From contig NZ_PNDS01000136.1 of the NCBI RefSeq assembly GCF_005886535.1, positions 1 to 41,201 on the forward strand: a stretch of DNA of 41,201 nucleotides, in the 5' to 3' direction. Position 1 is the first letter of the stretch; each line of letters starts with the position of its first letter. Below are positions 16,600 to 25,827 of the stretch, piece by piece. The stretch is from Pseudoalteromonas sp. S2755 (GTDB lineage: Bacteria > Pseudomonadota > Gammaproteobacteria > Enterobacterales > Alteromonadaceae). Both the position numbers and the translations under genes were made by a program. The notes beneath the pieces are model-generated. The model searched no databases. It was not told the DNA's origin and saw only the letters and a list, made by a program, of their open reading frames with translations.

Positions 16600-17237
16600 A
16601 ACATCATCTCTTCGGTCAGTTGTTCTTGGGTCTTTCTAACCTTTGGTGCAATCGCACTTTTATCTGAAGCACAGCGGATCCCAAGCGGCACAACCAAAAC
16701 CGTACTTAGCTGCTTTTCAGCAAGGCCCAGTTTTACATCGATCGCTTTCTTCTCAATTCCTGTTATTGGACAAGCATCTATTTCCATACTTGCCGCAGCA
16801 ACGAGTAAAGTACCTAACGCTAGATGGACTTGCTCTGAGCACCAACGATACTGAGCCTCTGGACCCATCCCTCCAAGCACTTCTTTCATCCCCGCAGCCA
16901 TCAGAGAATAGACATTATCGCTTAAGTCTCTATTACTCTTAAAGTCGGCCATATACCTGTCTATTTGTCGATCCAGCGGCGACATGTCTGCTGCAAACAG
17001 TAAAAGGTGGCTATTATCTACCACTTTCTGTTGTCCGTAAGAATATGGAAACAAGGCTTGTTTGGTTTTTTGATCTGTAATTTGTAGTATTTTGTATGAT
17101 TGCAAACCATAAGAGGACGCACTCAAACCAGTAAGCTCAATTAATTTGTCTACCTTACTTTGCTCTACTGACAACGGTGAAAACTTGCGGACGGCGTAAC
17201 GCCAATTTAATAATGACTCTAATTGTGATGTATTCAT
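16596..17237 (-). CDS. nitroreductase family oxidoreductase
   Basis: The product (213 aa from this start) is an FMN-dependent nitroreductase-like protein. The N-terminus has LLNWRYAVRKFSPL, the RxAVRxF flavin-binding motif, and later parts include SSYGLQSYKILQI, LGTLLVAAASMEIDACPITGIEK and LVVPLGIR, all matching the NfsB-like fold. Substrate may be quinones, flavins or nitroaromatics. I chose the ATG at 17237 because GGAGAG lies seven or so bases upstream (17244-17249); a longer frame opens at 17294 but its added residues do not look like the family. It follows a Crp/Fnr regulator by 61 bases and overlaps the YdcZ-type transporter by four. Confidence 0.9.
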   Translation of the reverse strand: MNTSQLESLLNWRYAVRKFSPLSVEQSKVDKLIELTGLSASSYGLQSYKILQITDQKTKQALFPYSYGQQKVVDNSHLLLFAADMSPLDRQIDRYMADFKSNRDLSDNVYSLMAAGMKEVLGGMGPEAQYRWCSEQVHLALGTLLVAAASMEIDACPITGIEKKAIDVKLGLAEKQLSTVLVVPLGIRCASDKSAIAPKVRKTQEQLTEEMML

Positions 17238-17298
17238 AAGTTGCTCTCCATTATGTGTTGAGGCAACTTTAACAAGGTGAAGAGCTTGGCTCATTTAC

Positions 17299-17898
17299 CT
17301 ATGTAAACGAGCCAGAGTTTTTTAACGATTTTCTTATCCGACTTAACTGCGTAGGAGTGATCCCAAGGTGTGACGCTAAATGGTATTGTGGTACACGCTC
17401 AGCAAGTTCTGGCTGCTCTTTTAAAAATGAAAGATAACGCTCCGTGGCATCTAACTGCACCATATAAAGTTCTCGCTTATCCTTTTCTAACAACCAGTTC
17501 TTCTCAAGATACAATATTTGAAACCGCATTAATTCCGGATTATCCATAAGCAGTGCTCTAAACTGTTTAAAATTAATTAGCACAACCTCAGTCGGTTCTA
17601 AGGCTTGGATCCCCTGATTAGCGGGTTCAGCACGGTGTAAAGCATGCATCACACCTGGAAACTCCCCAGCTACAAAAAAGCGTTTGTTGTATTCCTGCCC
17701 AGCAGCATTGGTGTTTACTAATCTAACTAACCCTTGATGTAAAAATGCAAAAGTTGTTAGGTATTCACCCTCTTGGTATAGCCACTCATCTTTCTCGAGT
17801 AGTTTGATGCTGGTGATCGCAGCAATAGCGGACCAGGTTTCTTGAGAAAGTGGATAATAGGCGTCTACTGCTTGTTTTAATCTTGTTAGTGCATCCAT
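17299..17898 (-). CDS. Crp/Fnr family transcriptional regulator
   Basis: The 199-aa protein has an N-terminal cyclic-nucleotide-binding-like beta-barrel (about 20-120, WLYQEGEYLTTFAFLHQGLVRL, FFVAGEFPG), a dimerisation helix (about 120-140) and a short C-terminal helix-turn-helix (about 165-195, YHLASHLGITPTQLSRIRKSL). No cysteine cluster for an iron-sulfur site is present, so it is not a classical Fnr, and key cAMP-binding residues are not obvious. It probably controls the downstream nitroreductase and transporter genes on the same strand, by position. Confidence 0.9.
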   Translation of the reverse strand: MDALTRLKQAVDAYYPLSQETWSAIAAITSIKLLEKDEWLYQEGEYLTTFAFLHQGLVRLVNTNAAGQEYNKRFFVAGEFPGVMHALHRAEPANQGIQALEPTEVVLINFKQFRALLMDNPELMRFQILYLEKNWLLEKDKRELYMVQLDATERYLSFLKEQPELAERVPQYHLASHLGITPTQLSRIRKSLKNSGSFT

Positions 17899-17951
17899 GA
17901 GTTCTAGCTTTATGATATTATTCGGATTAACTATTCCTATTTGCAGTGTCT

Positions 17952-19034
17952 ATGTCAATCTCTAGCCATTATCAAGCACAAATTGAATGTGGAAATCTTA
18001 CTCCTGATGCAGCGCAGCAAGCTGCAATTTCAGCGTTAGATACCCTTTCTCACTCACTCGCTAGTGGTCATTCGACTAAAGGCATCTATTTTTATGGCCC
18101 TGTCGGGCGTGGCAAGACAATGCTGATGGATTGGTTTTATGAATTCACTAACATCACAGATAAAACTCGCCTTCACTTTCATCACTTTATGCAGCAGGTG
18201 CATAAAGAACTCAATCAGATACAAGGCGTGAAAGACCCTTTAAAGCGGATCGCCAAAAATTGGGCAGAGCACACTTCGTTATTGTGCTTTGATGAATTTT
18301 TTGTCACCGATATCGGCGATGCCATCATCATGGCGAGATTGTTTGAAGCCCTTTTTGAAGCTGGCGTGACCTTAGTTGCAACCTCTAATTGTCACCCAAC
18401 CGAGTTATATAAAGATGGATTACACCGAGACCGCTTTGAGCCAACGATAGCACTGCTTATAAGTCACTGCGATGTGATATCAGTGTGTGGTGAGACAGAT
18501 CACCGATTTAGCAAAGGCACAACGGCAAACCACTACTTCGTCAACGATAAACAAGCGTTTGGGGACGCCTTTACTAATGCCGGTGGCATATTCAAACCGA
18601 GCGTTCTGGAGATTAATCATCGTCTAATTAACGTGCTTGGCGCAAATGAAAGCATCGCGTGTTTTGATTTTATGGAGATCTGCTCAAGCCCTCGCGCTAC
18701 CAATGACTATATCGAACTTGCACAGCAATTTAGCTGTATTTTTATCTCTGAGTTACCGCTACTGGGTGTCACCCCTGAAAACAAAGATGTAGCGCAAGGA
18801 ACTGAGGAAGGCTATATCCGCCCAAGTGATACAACACAAGCTAGAATTGGTGATGATGAAGCCAGACGCCTGATTGCGCTTATCGATGAGTGTTACGAAG
18901 CCAAAGTACTGGTTGTCTTTTTGGCAGATGCGCCGATTGAGCAAATTTACCAAGGAGAGCAACTGGCATTTGCATTCGCTCGCTGTATTAGTCGAGTGAC
19001 AGAAATGCAAAGTTGGTCTCTTCGCGCCTGCTGA
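17952..19034 (+). CDS. zapE: ZapE-like AFG1-family ATPase
   Basis: This AFG1/ZapE-type P-loop ATPase has Walker A at about 49-56 (GPVGRGKT), the following MLMDWFYE, Walker B CFDEFFVTDIGDA with Asp-Glu near 114-115, and the sensor region LVATSNCHPTELYKDGLHRDRF. In E. coli ZapE associates with the division ring. The length (360 aa) suits the family, but the N-terminal segment is short, so it could be a paralogue rather than the main ZapE. Start is either this ATG or the GTG two codons before; no ribosome binding site is visible. It is divergent from the Crp/Fnr gene. Confidence 0.85.
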   Translation: MSISSHYQAQIECGNLTPDAAQQAAISALDTLSHSLASGHSTKGIYFYGPVGRGKTMLMDWFYEFTNITDKTRLHFHHFMQQVHKELNQIQGVKDPLKRIAKNWAEHTSLLCFDEFFVTDIGDAIIMARLFEALFEAGVTLVATSNCHPTELYKDGLHRDRFEPTIALLISHCDVISVCGETDHRFSKGTTANHYFVNDKQAFGDAFTNAGGIFKPSVLEINHRLINVLGANESIACFDFMEICSSPRATNDYIELAQQFSCIFISELPLLGVTPENKDVAQGTEEGYIRPSDTTQARIGDDEARRLIALIDECYEAKVLVVFLADAPIEQIYQGEQLAFAFARCISRVTEMQSWSLRAC

Positions 19035-19111
19035 GCTTACAATCCTTGTCATTGTATAAATTACAACCGAGTGCTAACCTGTTGCAAATAATAATAAACA
19101 GGGATATTTTC

Positions 19112-19446
19112 ATGAAGAAAACCACACTCATTGCTCTTTTTATCTCATTCCCCCCATTAACAACAGAAGCACTGTGCGACAACACGCGCATGCAAGCTCA
19201 AACACAGAATTAGCTCGACAGTCTTGTTACGGTTTTTATTAAAGGTTCAACAGTCAAAGATATCGACGCACTACTGTCTCAATTACATGACAACGTAAAA
19301 TATGAACACGAAGAATATGATACAGACTTCGATAAAACTAAATGGGGTAAATAGTTCATAAAACGATTACTTATTGGTTAAAAACGGCATGGCCATTTTC
19401 TAAACTTGTATTTCCCGGTCGAAACGTTGCATTCAATACAGAGTAA
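19112..19446 (+). pseudogene. decayed secreted NTF2/SnoaL-like protein gene
   Basis: A good leader begins at the ATG 19112 (MKKTTLIALFISFPPLTTEA) with an upstream AGGGATA site. The frame meets a TAG at 19211-19213, continues sensibly as LDSLVTVFIKGSTVKDIDAL and KYEHEEYDTDFDKTKWG, meets a second TAG at 19352, and then the next frame carries TITYWLKTAWPFSKLVFPG and ends at a TAA at 19444-19446. Two in-frame stops and a frameshift mark it as broken. The phrases resemble the intact NTF2-like gene immediately downstream, so it is probably a dead paralogue. Confidence 0.75.
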
Positions 19447-19466
19447 ATAAATTAAGGAAAATCATA

Positions 19467-19898
19467 ATGAAAGTTCGATATGCACTGCTGCCACTCATGC
19501 TGGTTCCAAGTCTTTGCTTCGCTGATACACTGAGCAACAAGGTTAACGTTTACTTCGAGGCACAAAAAGCCGTTGAACACCAATATTCAAAAGAGTCTGA
19601 TGTTACCCACCTACTTACGCTTTTGACGCCAGACGCCTCATTCGAGCACCCTCGCTTTAATGCCGTATTATCAAAAGAAGAATACAAAAAAGGCTTACTC
19701 AGCTATCTAGGCCAATACGGAAAATGCGATATCGAAGTCACAAACATCATTGAAGGCCTTAATGCGGTGACCGTTGAGTATTTGCATCCTTGCGTTGATC
19801 AGCAAGGTAACTCGGATGAAAAAGAAAATAAACAAAAGCTTATGACACTGTTTGAGTTTAGCGGCGAAAAAATAAAGCGTATTCGCCACTATTTTTAA
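19467..19898 (+). CDS. secreted NTF2/SnoaL-like protein
   Basis: The 143-aa protein has a signal peptide (MKVRYALLPLMLVPSLCFA) with a predicted cleavage after residue 19, then a helical N-terminal part and a beta-rich C-terminal part (LLTPDASFEHP, CDIEVTNIIEGLNAVTVEY) compatible with an NTF2-like fold. Function is unknown; such periplasmic members often bind small ligands. AAGGAAAATCATA precedes the ATG. The broken gene just upstream looks like a paralogue. A hairpin at 19921-19949 lies between it and the convergent esterase gene. Confidence 0.75.
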   Translation: MKVRYALLPLMLVPSLCFADTLSNKVNVYFEAQKAVEHQYSKESDVTHLLTLLTPDASFEHPRFNAVLSKEEYKKGLLSYLGQYGKCDIEVTNIIEGLNAVTVEYLHPCVDQQGNSDEKENKQKLMTLFEFSGEKIKRIRHYF

Positions 19899-19920
19899 GT
19901 GGCAATAAATACTCAAAAAA

Positions 19921-19949
19921 TAGACCACATGGATTACCTAAGTGGCCTA
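19921..19949. terminator. terminator-like hairpin between convergent genes
   Basis: TAGACCAC and GTGGCCTA pair with one mismatch around a 13-base loop. It is flanked by A-rich sequence on the left and TTTACGATTTT on the right, so it could end transcription from both sides. Confidence 0.6.
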
Positions 19950-19965
19950 TTTACGATTTTGATTA

Positions 19966-21162
19966 TTACTCACCAAGTAGTTTAGTTAGCCGCTCTTTAC
20001 GAGCAACAAAGACATCGTAGCCACCATCACCCTTCGATGACAATGCCAGCGCTTTGTTTACTTGCTCTAAAGATGCTTGGTATTGTTTGTCGGTTTCATA
20101 GCCATATGCTAAGCCGTTGTAGGCATCTGCATTATTTGGATAGCGTGAAACGCCAAACTTAAACAACTTAATTGCTTCTTTCACGTTACCCATGCTTACG
20201 TGGTAATAGCCAAGCTCTCTGATCACGGCTTCCTGTGGCTCAAAAACCTCGCCATATTGAGCAGACAGTAGTTGATAATACTTAGTAATAGAGCTCAATT
20301 CACCGGTATACGCACGCGCAGGCATTTGAGTTGGCAAAAACAGCTTTTGATACGCGCTAAACATACCAGCTGCAGACACAAGTCCATGAGGAACATTGTC
20401 GTAGGACTCACTGAAAAAGCGCAAATCATGTGGTTGATTTGCTGCTAGAAAGCGCGCCATATCGTCGTATCTTTCGCGCATCACGCCGCCTTCCTCACCA
20501 ATTGTGATATACAGAAAGTTATCTAACTGCTTCGTTTTGGAAATAAACGCTTTAGTACTCTTTGCTGTCGCGCCAAAGTTCCACCATACCGCTGGACTAT
20601 AAGCAATATGTGCTTGAAATAGCTCAGGCTTTGCCTGCAAAGCATAAAGCGCAAAAGTACCCGCTGCAGATGCACCGGCAATGACTTTAAAATCATGAGT
20701 GCGGTAGGTCTGATTCACATAAGGAATAAGCTCAGTCTCGATAAACTCTAAAAACTTGGGTGCTCCTCCACCAATATCCATAGGTCCTGCAGGCTCTTTA
20801 TTCTTAGTTGGATAGAGATCTCTTAACCTGTCTGTATTTTCGATTGCAACAATAATAACTTCAGGTGCCGCAGAAACGTTTGCTCCGTGCAAACGCTCAA
20901 GTACTGCGGTCATCAACGGAAGGTTGCCTTTACCATCAAGGCGATAAATCACAGGGTATTCTTTATTGGGGTTGGTGTGATAGCTTTTGGGTAGTTGAAT
21001 TGTAAAAGTTCTCTTTTCATCAAGCACTTTTGACATCAAGGTTTTTGTTTGTTGCTCATATCCTTGCTTTGTCTTTTCTTCGGACTCGGCCATCGCTGCT
21101 CCCGAAAAGAAAGCCGCAAAAATCACAGCAAACAAGCACCGAACTGCGTTACCTATTTTCAT
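19966..21162 (-). CDS. secreted esterase-D-like alpha/beta hydrolase with C-terminal TPR
   Basis: The 398-aa protein has a signal peptide (cleavage near AMA25), an alpha/beta hydrolase domain of the putative esterase family (about 40-280) and C-terminal tetratricopeptide-like helices (about 310-380, YPNNADAYNGLAYGYE). The nucleophile is probably Ser165 in GASAAG; the family more often has G-x-S-x-G-G. Other landmarks are YPVIYRLDG, VIIVAIENTDRLRDLYP, IPYVNQTYRTH and the His in PHGLVSAAG. Relatives act on siderophore esters, acyl glucans or small esters; substrate cannot be assigned. It lies on the same strand as the S41-type protein upstream but is separated by a terminator. Confidence 0.88.
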   Translation of the reverse strand: MKIGNAVRCLFAVIFAAFFSGAAMAESEEKTKQGYEQQTKTLMSKVLDEKRTFTIQLPKSYHTNPNKEYPVIYRLDGKGNLPLMTAVLERLHGANVSAAPEVIIVAIENTDRLRDLYPTKNKEPAGPMDIGGGAPKFLEFIETELIPYVNQTYRTHDFKVIAGASAAGTFALYALQAKPELFQAHIAYSPAVWWNFGATAKSTKAFISKTKQLDNFLYITIGEEGGVMRERYDDMARFLAANQPHDLRFFSESYDNVPHGLVSAAGMFSAYQKLFLPTQMPARAYTGELSSITKYYQLLSAQYGEVFEPQEAVIRELGYYHVSMGNVKEAIKLFKFGVSRYPNNADAYNGLAYGYETDKQYQASLEQVNKALALSSKGDGGYDVFVARKERLTKLLGE

Positions 21163-21330
21163 TATTATTATTCCATTTATTTGATTTCACTAACAAAGCT
21201 AGCATAACGGTTCAGGAATTGATAGCACCCCATGTTCCTCTTTTTGCAGGCTTACGTTTGAGATAGTCTGCGCATGCACTTAAACGGAGAAATACAGCAA
21301 AGCGGCAATCACAAAGAAAACAACCCACTC

Positions 21331-21361
21331 AAAAAACACCGGCAACAATAACGCTGCCGGA
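21331..21361 (-). terminator. terminator of the S41-type gene
   Basis: On the minus strand CCGGCA and TGCCGG close a ten-base loop and are followed by TGTTTTTTG. It lies about 70 bases after the stop of the S41-type gene, within the 266-base gap before the esterase gene. Confidence 0.75.
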
Positions 21362-21428
21362 ATTATCATTTCTGCCACTTCCTTTTATGGTTTGACCTAA
21401 AAAAGCGCTCAACTAACGCAATGGTTGG

Positions 21429-23216
21429 TTACTTACTCAAACCATCGACGTTTTTATCCAATACACTATAAATGGCTTTCATGGCGGGATCTACACCATT
21501 GAAGTAGCTCGTAGAGTCTGGCAATACCGGCATATGTGGTGCAATCCAAATACGGTGGTCTTCTGCGCGAGAAGTTTGATGAAACTGCGACGAAACGAGC
21601 CCAAACACCCCACTGAACGGTAAACGGAACCTTCCAGCTTCACCAATATGATTTGGCCGAGAGCCACTTGGTTCTCCAACCAAGATTGCATTGGTAAAGC
21701 TATCGATATTGGTTAAGAGGTTTTGCGCTGCTGAAAAGGTATTACGTCCCATCACTACAAATAACTTGCCTGCTGGCTTTGCCGCTTCGAAATAAATAAG
21801 TGCCTTTAGTAATGGTGGTAAGATGGAGCCATTGCCACCACTATTGTGTCGTAAATCCAGCACCAAGTGGCTTACTTCACCGTGTTTTATTTTCTCTATC
21901 AACTCCGCACTAAATTGCGCTAGCGACTGCGTTTTCATCTGTGCAACGGCATTAAACTGTACGTACAAAATCCCATTGCTTTTATCCACTTCGTACCAAT
22001 AAGGTTTAGTGACGTTTTGCAGATATTGTGGGCTTTTTTGATTATTTTCTGGCAAAGTCGGAAAGCCGCGAAATTCAAATGTTCGACCTCTAAGGCGAAT
22101 GGTCTTTTGCATATTCTGTGCATTTTCTACCGTGATAGACGCCTCATTTGACGCATCGCTTAACTCTAGTCCTGCGAGTACTTCGGGCATGGCGAGGTAA
22201 TAAGGCGCAAGCCAAAGCTGCTGCATTTCATTATCTCGTGGATTAATTTCGGCAACTTTCGCCATTGCTTCTGCGGTTGGTGTTTGTCCAAAGGCTGTGA
22301 CTTTATGGCCGATTAAATCACTAAACTCAGCTTCAGCATCAACAATGTAAAGGCCATCGATAAAGGCATAAAACTGCACTGGCAAACGAGTGAAATTCCC
22401 TTTTTCTCCGAAGGTCGGTACGATAAAGTTATGCCCGTTACCAAGCCTGCCTATCATTTGCATCATACCGAAGACAATTTGCTGATCAGTTAACTTGGGT
22501 ATATCTGAGCGCAAATTATTTGCCAACGTAATTAAATCCAGGTTGTTACTAGCCTGTTCGTTAACATGCAACCGCTTAATTTCTGAGAGTAAGAAATCTA
22601 AATCTGCATTCCACTGCTGATCCCGAGTGAGCGAAGTGTCTTTATAGTTACCTGTAAGACGCTGAAATTGCATATTATCTTTGATGGAGTCGAAAACGCC
22701 TTTATTTGCTAAGCTACTGCGTTCGTCGTACCGCGCTGACAAAGACTTACTCAGCCACTGATTAGCTTCATCCACTTTACCTAGTGCAGCATACGCGCCT
22801 GCAATCTTTATCATAATGTCATTTGAGGGGCGCGAACCGGTAGGTACATTGGTTAGGTTTACACCCAGTGACAACGCCTTTTTCAGCGCAATGATAGCTT
22901 GCTCATAATGCGCTAATTGTATTTGCGTTAATCCCAATAGATACCAAGTGTCTCCGTCATCTTGATACGACCTAGTAAGCTTTTGCAGTTGTGGTAACGC
23001 CTGTTGCCAATTTTTGCTACGTACCAACGCTAGTGCGTTGATCCGTGTATTTAGGTAATCTACTGGGGATTTAACAGTTTGTTGCTGTGCAACATGTGCT
23101 TGTTCGCTCGTTGATGTCAGCGCCCGAATAGATTCAGCCTTTGCAGGCTGCGCGATAAACAAACTACTAAAAGTCAGGCAAGTGGCCACATGAGTGAGAA
23201 AACTTGAATACATCAT
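21429..23216 (-). CDS. secreted TPR and S41 peptidase-like protein
   Basis: This 595-aa protein has a signal peptide (about 1-27, ending PAKA), tetratricopeptide-like helices (about 60-165, WYLLGLTQIQLAHYEQAI) and a C-terminal S41/tail-specific-protease-like domain (about 400-590). The domain shows LVLDLRHNSGGNG (452-463) and GRNTFSAAQN with the likely nucleophile Ser495. A general-base lysine is not obvious, so activity is uncertain. AGGATAAAG precedes the first of two adjacent ATGs. The membrane AraC regulator lies 130 bases upstream on the same strand and may control it. The downstream esterase also couples a secreted hydrolase to TPRs. Confidence 0.86.
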   Translation of the reverse strand: MMYSSFLTHVATCLTFSSLFIAQPAKAESIRALTSTSEQAHVAQQQTVKSPVDYLNTRINALALVRSKNWQQALPQLQKLTRSYQDDGDTWYLLGLTQIQLAHYEQAIIALKKALSLGVNLTNVPTGSRPSNDIMIKIAGAYAALGKVDEANQWLSKSLSARYDERSSLANKGVFDSIKDNMQFQRLTGNYKDTSLTRDQQWNADLDFLLSEIKRLHVNEQASNNLDLITLANNLRSDIPKLTDQQIVFGMMQMIGRLGNGHNFIVPTFGEKGNFTRLPVQFYAFIDGLYIVDAEAEFSDLIGHKVTAFGQTPTAEAMAKVAEINPRDNEMQQLWLAPYYLAMPEVLAGLELSDASNEASITVENAQNMQKTIRLRGRTFEFRGFPTLPENNQKSPQYLQNVTKPYWYEVDKSNGILYVQFNAVAQMKTQSLAQFSAELIEKIKHGEVSHLVLDLRHNSGGNGSILPPLLKALIYFEAAKPAGKLFVVMGRNTFSAAQNLLTNIDSFTNAILVGEPSGSRPNHIGEAGRFRLPFSGVFGLVSSQFHQTSRAEDHRIWIAPHMPVLPDSTSYFNGVDPAMKAIYSVLDKNVDGLSK

Positions 23217-23346
23217 CTTTATCCTTGTTATCGATTTAACCCAAGATTACCTATAACGACTTTATAAGGCGTGCAATATCAGGATTTTGTACTTCTAGGA
23301 CTTTAAAAAACACCCAGAATTCAGTATAAGCAATTGGTTAATATAC

Positions 23347-24384
23347 TTATATTAATTTTGAAAATTGACTTGGAGTGTAACCCGTTTGCTTTTTAAAAAC
23401 ACTGTTAAACGAGGATTTTGAGTTAAACCCAGCACTCATTGCGAGCGCTAACAAGTTGGGCGTTGCTTGCTTTTCGCACTGTAGTTGCTGTTTTACCTCA
23501 TCGACCCGCAGGCTATTGATATACTCATTAAAGTTGTAACCACCACAAGTATTGATGGCCCAAGAAATATCCTTTACCCCAAGTCCAACTACCTCAGCAA
23601 CATCGTGAATAGTCAATCGTGGCTGGCGATATAAATAGTGCTGCATAATCGTGTTATGAATTGCATTGAATATCTCGGTTGGATCCTCTAACTGTTTATC
23701 CACCTCATTGAGCGTTATTTCTTGAGCTTGCGTTATGGAATCTTCGAGGTGTGGTTGATTGTGTACTTTGACAACTAGGTAAAGATTAATTGCAAGTAAC
23801 CACACTAAGTCAATAAAATACCAAAGTGCTTTAGTGCTGATGTTGTTGTATGTTTGCATATTGAGCCTGACTAAATCCACCGTAGCAAAGATCATAAACA
23901 AGACAACCGTTGTTCTGATCCACTGTAAATCGCGCGTATTGACGTCCGCTCTGATCTCCGCGGATGCTCGCTGGTAACTACCAACAAGTTGTACCGTAAA
24001 AGCAAAATAAATCAACTGACTAACTGTACCAAACGCAATCACAAGCGGGGTGTGTTCAGTAAATGGAAGCGCCAGAAAAACAGGTAAGAAATGGACTAAC
24101 CTTAGCTCTTGCTTATGTTGATTGGCGTGCAGTAAATTTTTAAACAGAAAATAGACGAAAGGCCCAGTAGCTAGGGTAAATACAGGCGTGATAAGTAAAT
24201 AACTTCTAACCCCTAACGCTTCTTCAGCGAAGTTGGTTGCCATCAGTACACATTGAAATAACAAATAAATGAGGAGCATTCGTGCGCGTGGTTGATTGGC
24301 AAAAATTAATATTGCGAGGAGATAGGCCCCAACAGAGACGAGTTGGATTACATTAACTGGAACAATGTGAAATGACTGAAGCAC
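23347..24384 (-). CDS. membrane-anchored AraC-family transcriptional regulator
   Basis: The N-terminal 210 residues form about seven hydrophobic helices (LVSVGAYLLAILIFANQ, ALWYFIDLVWLLAINLYLVV), and the C-terminus (about 245-345) is an AraC-type double helix-turn-helix with LTIHDVAEVVGLG and AMSAGFNSKSSFNSVFKKQTGYTPSQF. This layout matches AraC regulators that sense a signal at the membrane. The start is a GTG at 24382-24384 with no clear ribosome binding site. The S41-type gene downstream on the same strand is the most likely target. Ligand unknown. Confidence 0.9.
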   Translation of the reverse strand: MLQSFHIVPVNVIQLVSVGAYLLAILIFANQPRARMLLIYLLFQCVLMATNFAEEALGVRSYLLITPVFTLATGPFVYFLFKNLLHANQHKQELRLVHFLPVFLALPFTEHTPLVIAFGTVSQLIYFAFTVQLVGSYQRASAEIRADVNTRDLQWIRTTVVLFMIFATVDLVRLNMQTYNNISTKALWYFIDLVWLLAINLYLVVKVHNQPHLEDSITQAQEITLNEVDKQLEDPTEIFNAIHNTIMQHYLYRQPRLTIHDVAEVVGLGVKDISWAINTCGGYNFNEYINSLRVDEVKQQLQCEKQATPNLLALAMSAGFNSKSSFNSVFKKQTGYTPSQFSKLI

Positions 24385-24438
24385 AAGCCGTATTTTTATA
24401 ATTATTTTTCGCCATTGTACGCCACATTGGCTAAAAAC

Positions 24439-24468
24439 AACAACGCCAGCGTGCTAGCTGGCGTTGTA
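24439..24468 (-). terminator. terminator of the RhlE-type helicase gene
   Basis: CAACGCCAGC and GCTGGCGTTG form a ten-base GC-rich stem (extended by A-T pairs) with a six-base loop. On the minus strand it is followed by TTGTTTTTAG, a good T-tract. It lies just downstream of the helicase stop codon. Confidence 0.85.
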
Positions 24469-24488
24469 AATAAAGCAAAAACACAATC

Positions 24489-25772
24489 TTACTTCTTCTT
24501 TTGCTGCTTACGTACATTTGCAATACGAGAGCGGTTTTTTAATCTTGCTTCTGCACTTGCTTGATTCGAAGGCTTATTCACCCGCGCCTTACGACGTTGA
24601 TGCGCTGGTTTCTTCTGTATTGTTTCAACCAGCCTTTCACGGTTTGCCACTTCGTAGCCTGGCAGATAATAGCGGGAAATTTGCTGCTCAATTAACTGTT
24701 CAATATGAATAAGATCAGATTCTTCTTCGCGACTTACAAAGGTGATCGCATAACCAAACTGACCTGCACGACCAGTTCTTCCGATACGGTGAACATAATC
24801 TTCGGCAAGATAAGGCACATCGTAGTTAACCACGCGTGGCAGGCCAACGATGTCCAATCCGCGAGCTGCGACTTCGGTTGCAACCATCACGCGTACTTTG
24901 CCTTCGGTGAACTCTCTTAAAGCGCGACGACGAGCGCCTTGAGTCTTGTCGCCATGACATACATTTGCATCTATGCCATCCAGCTTTAGCTCTTCAACTA
25001 GCTTGTCCGCTGTTTCTTTCATATTGACGAACACTAGCACTTGTTGCCAGTTTTTGGTCCCGATCAGCTCAGATAGTAACTCGCGCTTACGTTCTTCTTT
25101 AACTGGATAAACAACGTGGCGAACCGTGTCGGCTGTACTATTTTCTGGCGCCGCTTGGATTAACTTAGGGTGATCCAAGACTTGTTTCGCGAACTGTTTC
25201 ATTGCCGACGGGAAAGTTGCAGAAAACAACAATAGCTGCTTTTGCTTATCCACCAGCTCAATGATTTTTTGCATGTCGGTGATAAAGCCCATGTCTAACA
25301 TGCGGTCGGCTTCATCTAACACTAAATGTTTAACGTTACTTAACGTGACATTACCTAAGCGAATATGATCTAACAAGCGTCCAGGGGTCGCCACCAAAAT
25401 ATCCACGCCCTGCTTTAAGCGCTCAGCTTGGCCATTGGCGTTAACCCCGCCAAATAGTGCCTGCACTTTTAAGTCTGTGTACTTTGCAAATGTCGCGCAG
25501 TTGTTGGCAATTTGCTCGGCAAGCTCACGCGTTGGCGCCAAAATCAATGCTCTTGGCGTCGACTGTGCTTCAGCCTCAAGCAATTTTTGGATGATAGGTA
25601 ATGCAAAAGCTGCGGTTTTCCCAGTTCCAGTTTGCGCTGTTGCGAGCACATCACTACCTTGACGGACAGCTGGGATAGCCGCCTGTTGAATTGGCGTTAA
25701 TGTATGAAAATTGATGTCTTGCAGCGCATCTAAAAGAGGCTGTGCGAAACTAAATGAAGAAAACGTTGCCAT
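24489..25772 (-). CDS. rhlE: DEAD-box ATP-dependent RNA helicase, RhlE type
   Basis: The 427-aa protein has all DEAD-box motifs: Q motif around 9-29, Walker A AQTGTGKT (46-53), PTRELAEQ, TPGR, DEAD (153-156), SAT, then in the second RecA domain VFVNMKETADKL, ATEVAARGLD and HRIGRTGRAG. A short basic tail (about 385-427, KKPAHQRRKARVNKPS, ending KQQKKK) replaces the long tails of some relatives. It best resembles RhlE, which remodels rRNA structures and assists ribosome assembly or mRNA decay; several paralogues usually exist in these genomes, so the symbol is tentative. Confidence 0.92.
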   Translation of the reverse strand: MATFSSFSFAQPLLDALQDINFHTLTPIQQAAIPAVRQGSDVLATAQTGTGKTAAFALPIIQKLLEAEAQSTPRALILAPTRELAEQIANNCATFAKYTDLKVQALFGGVNANGQAERLKQGVDILVATPGRLLDHIRLGNVTLSNVKHLVLDEADRMLDMGFITDMQKIIELVDKQKQLLLFSATFPSAMKQFAKQVLDHPKLIQAAPENSTADTVRHVVYPVKEERKRELLSELIGTKNWQQVLVFVNMKETADKLVEELKLDGIDANVCHGDKTQGARRRALREFTEGKVRVMVATEVAARGLDIVGLPRVVNYDVPYLAEDYVHRIGRTGRAGQFGYAITFVSREEESDLIHIEQLIEQQISRYYLPGYEVANRERLVETIQKKPAHQRRKARVNKPSNQASAEARLKNRSRIANVRKQQKKK

Positions 25773-25827
25773 AATAACCTACGACCGAGTCAAAAACGGT
25801 CGCAGATTATAAATGACAAACCGACTT

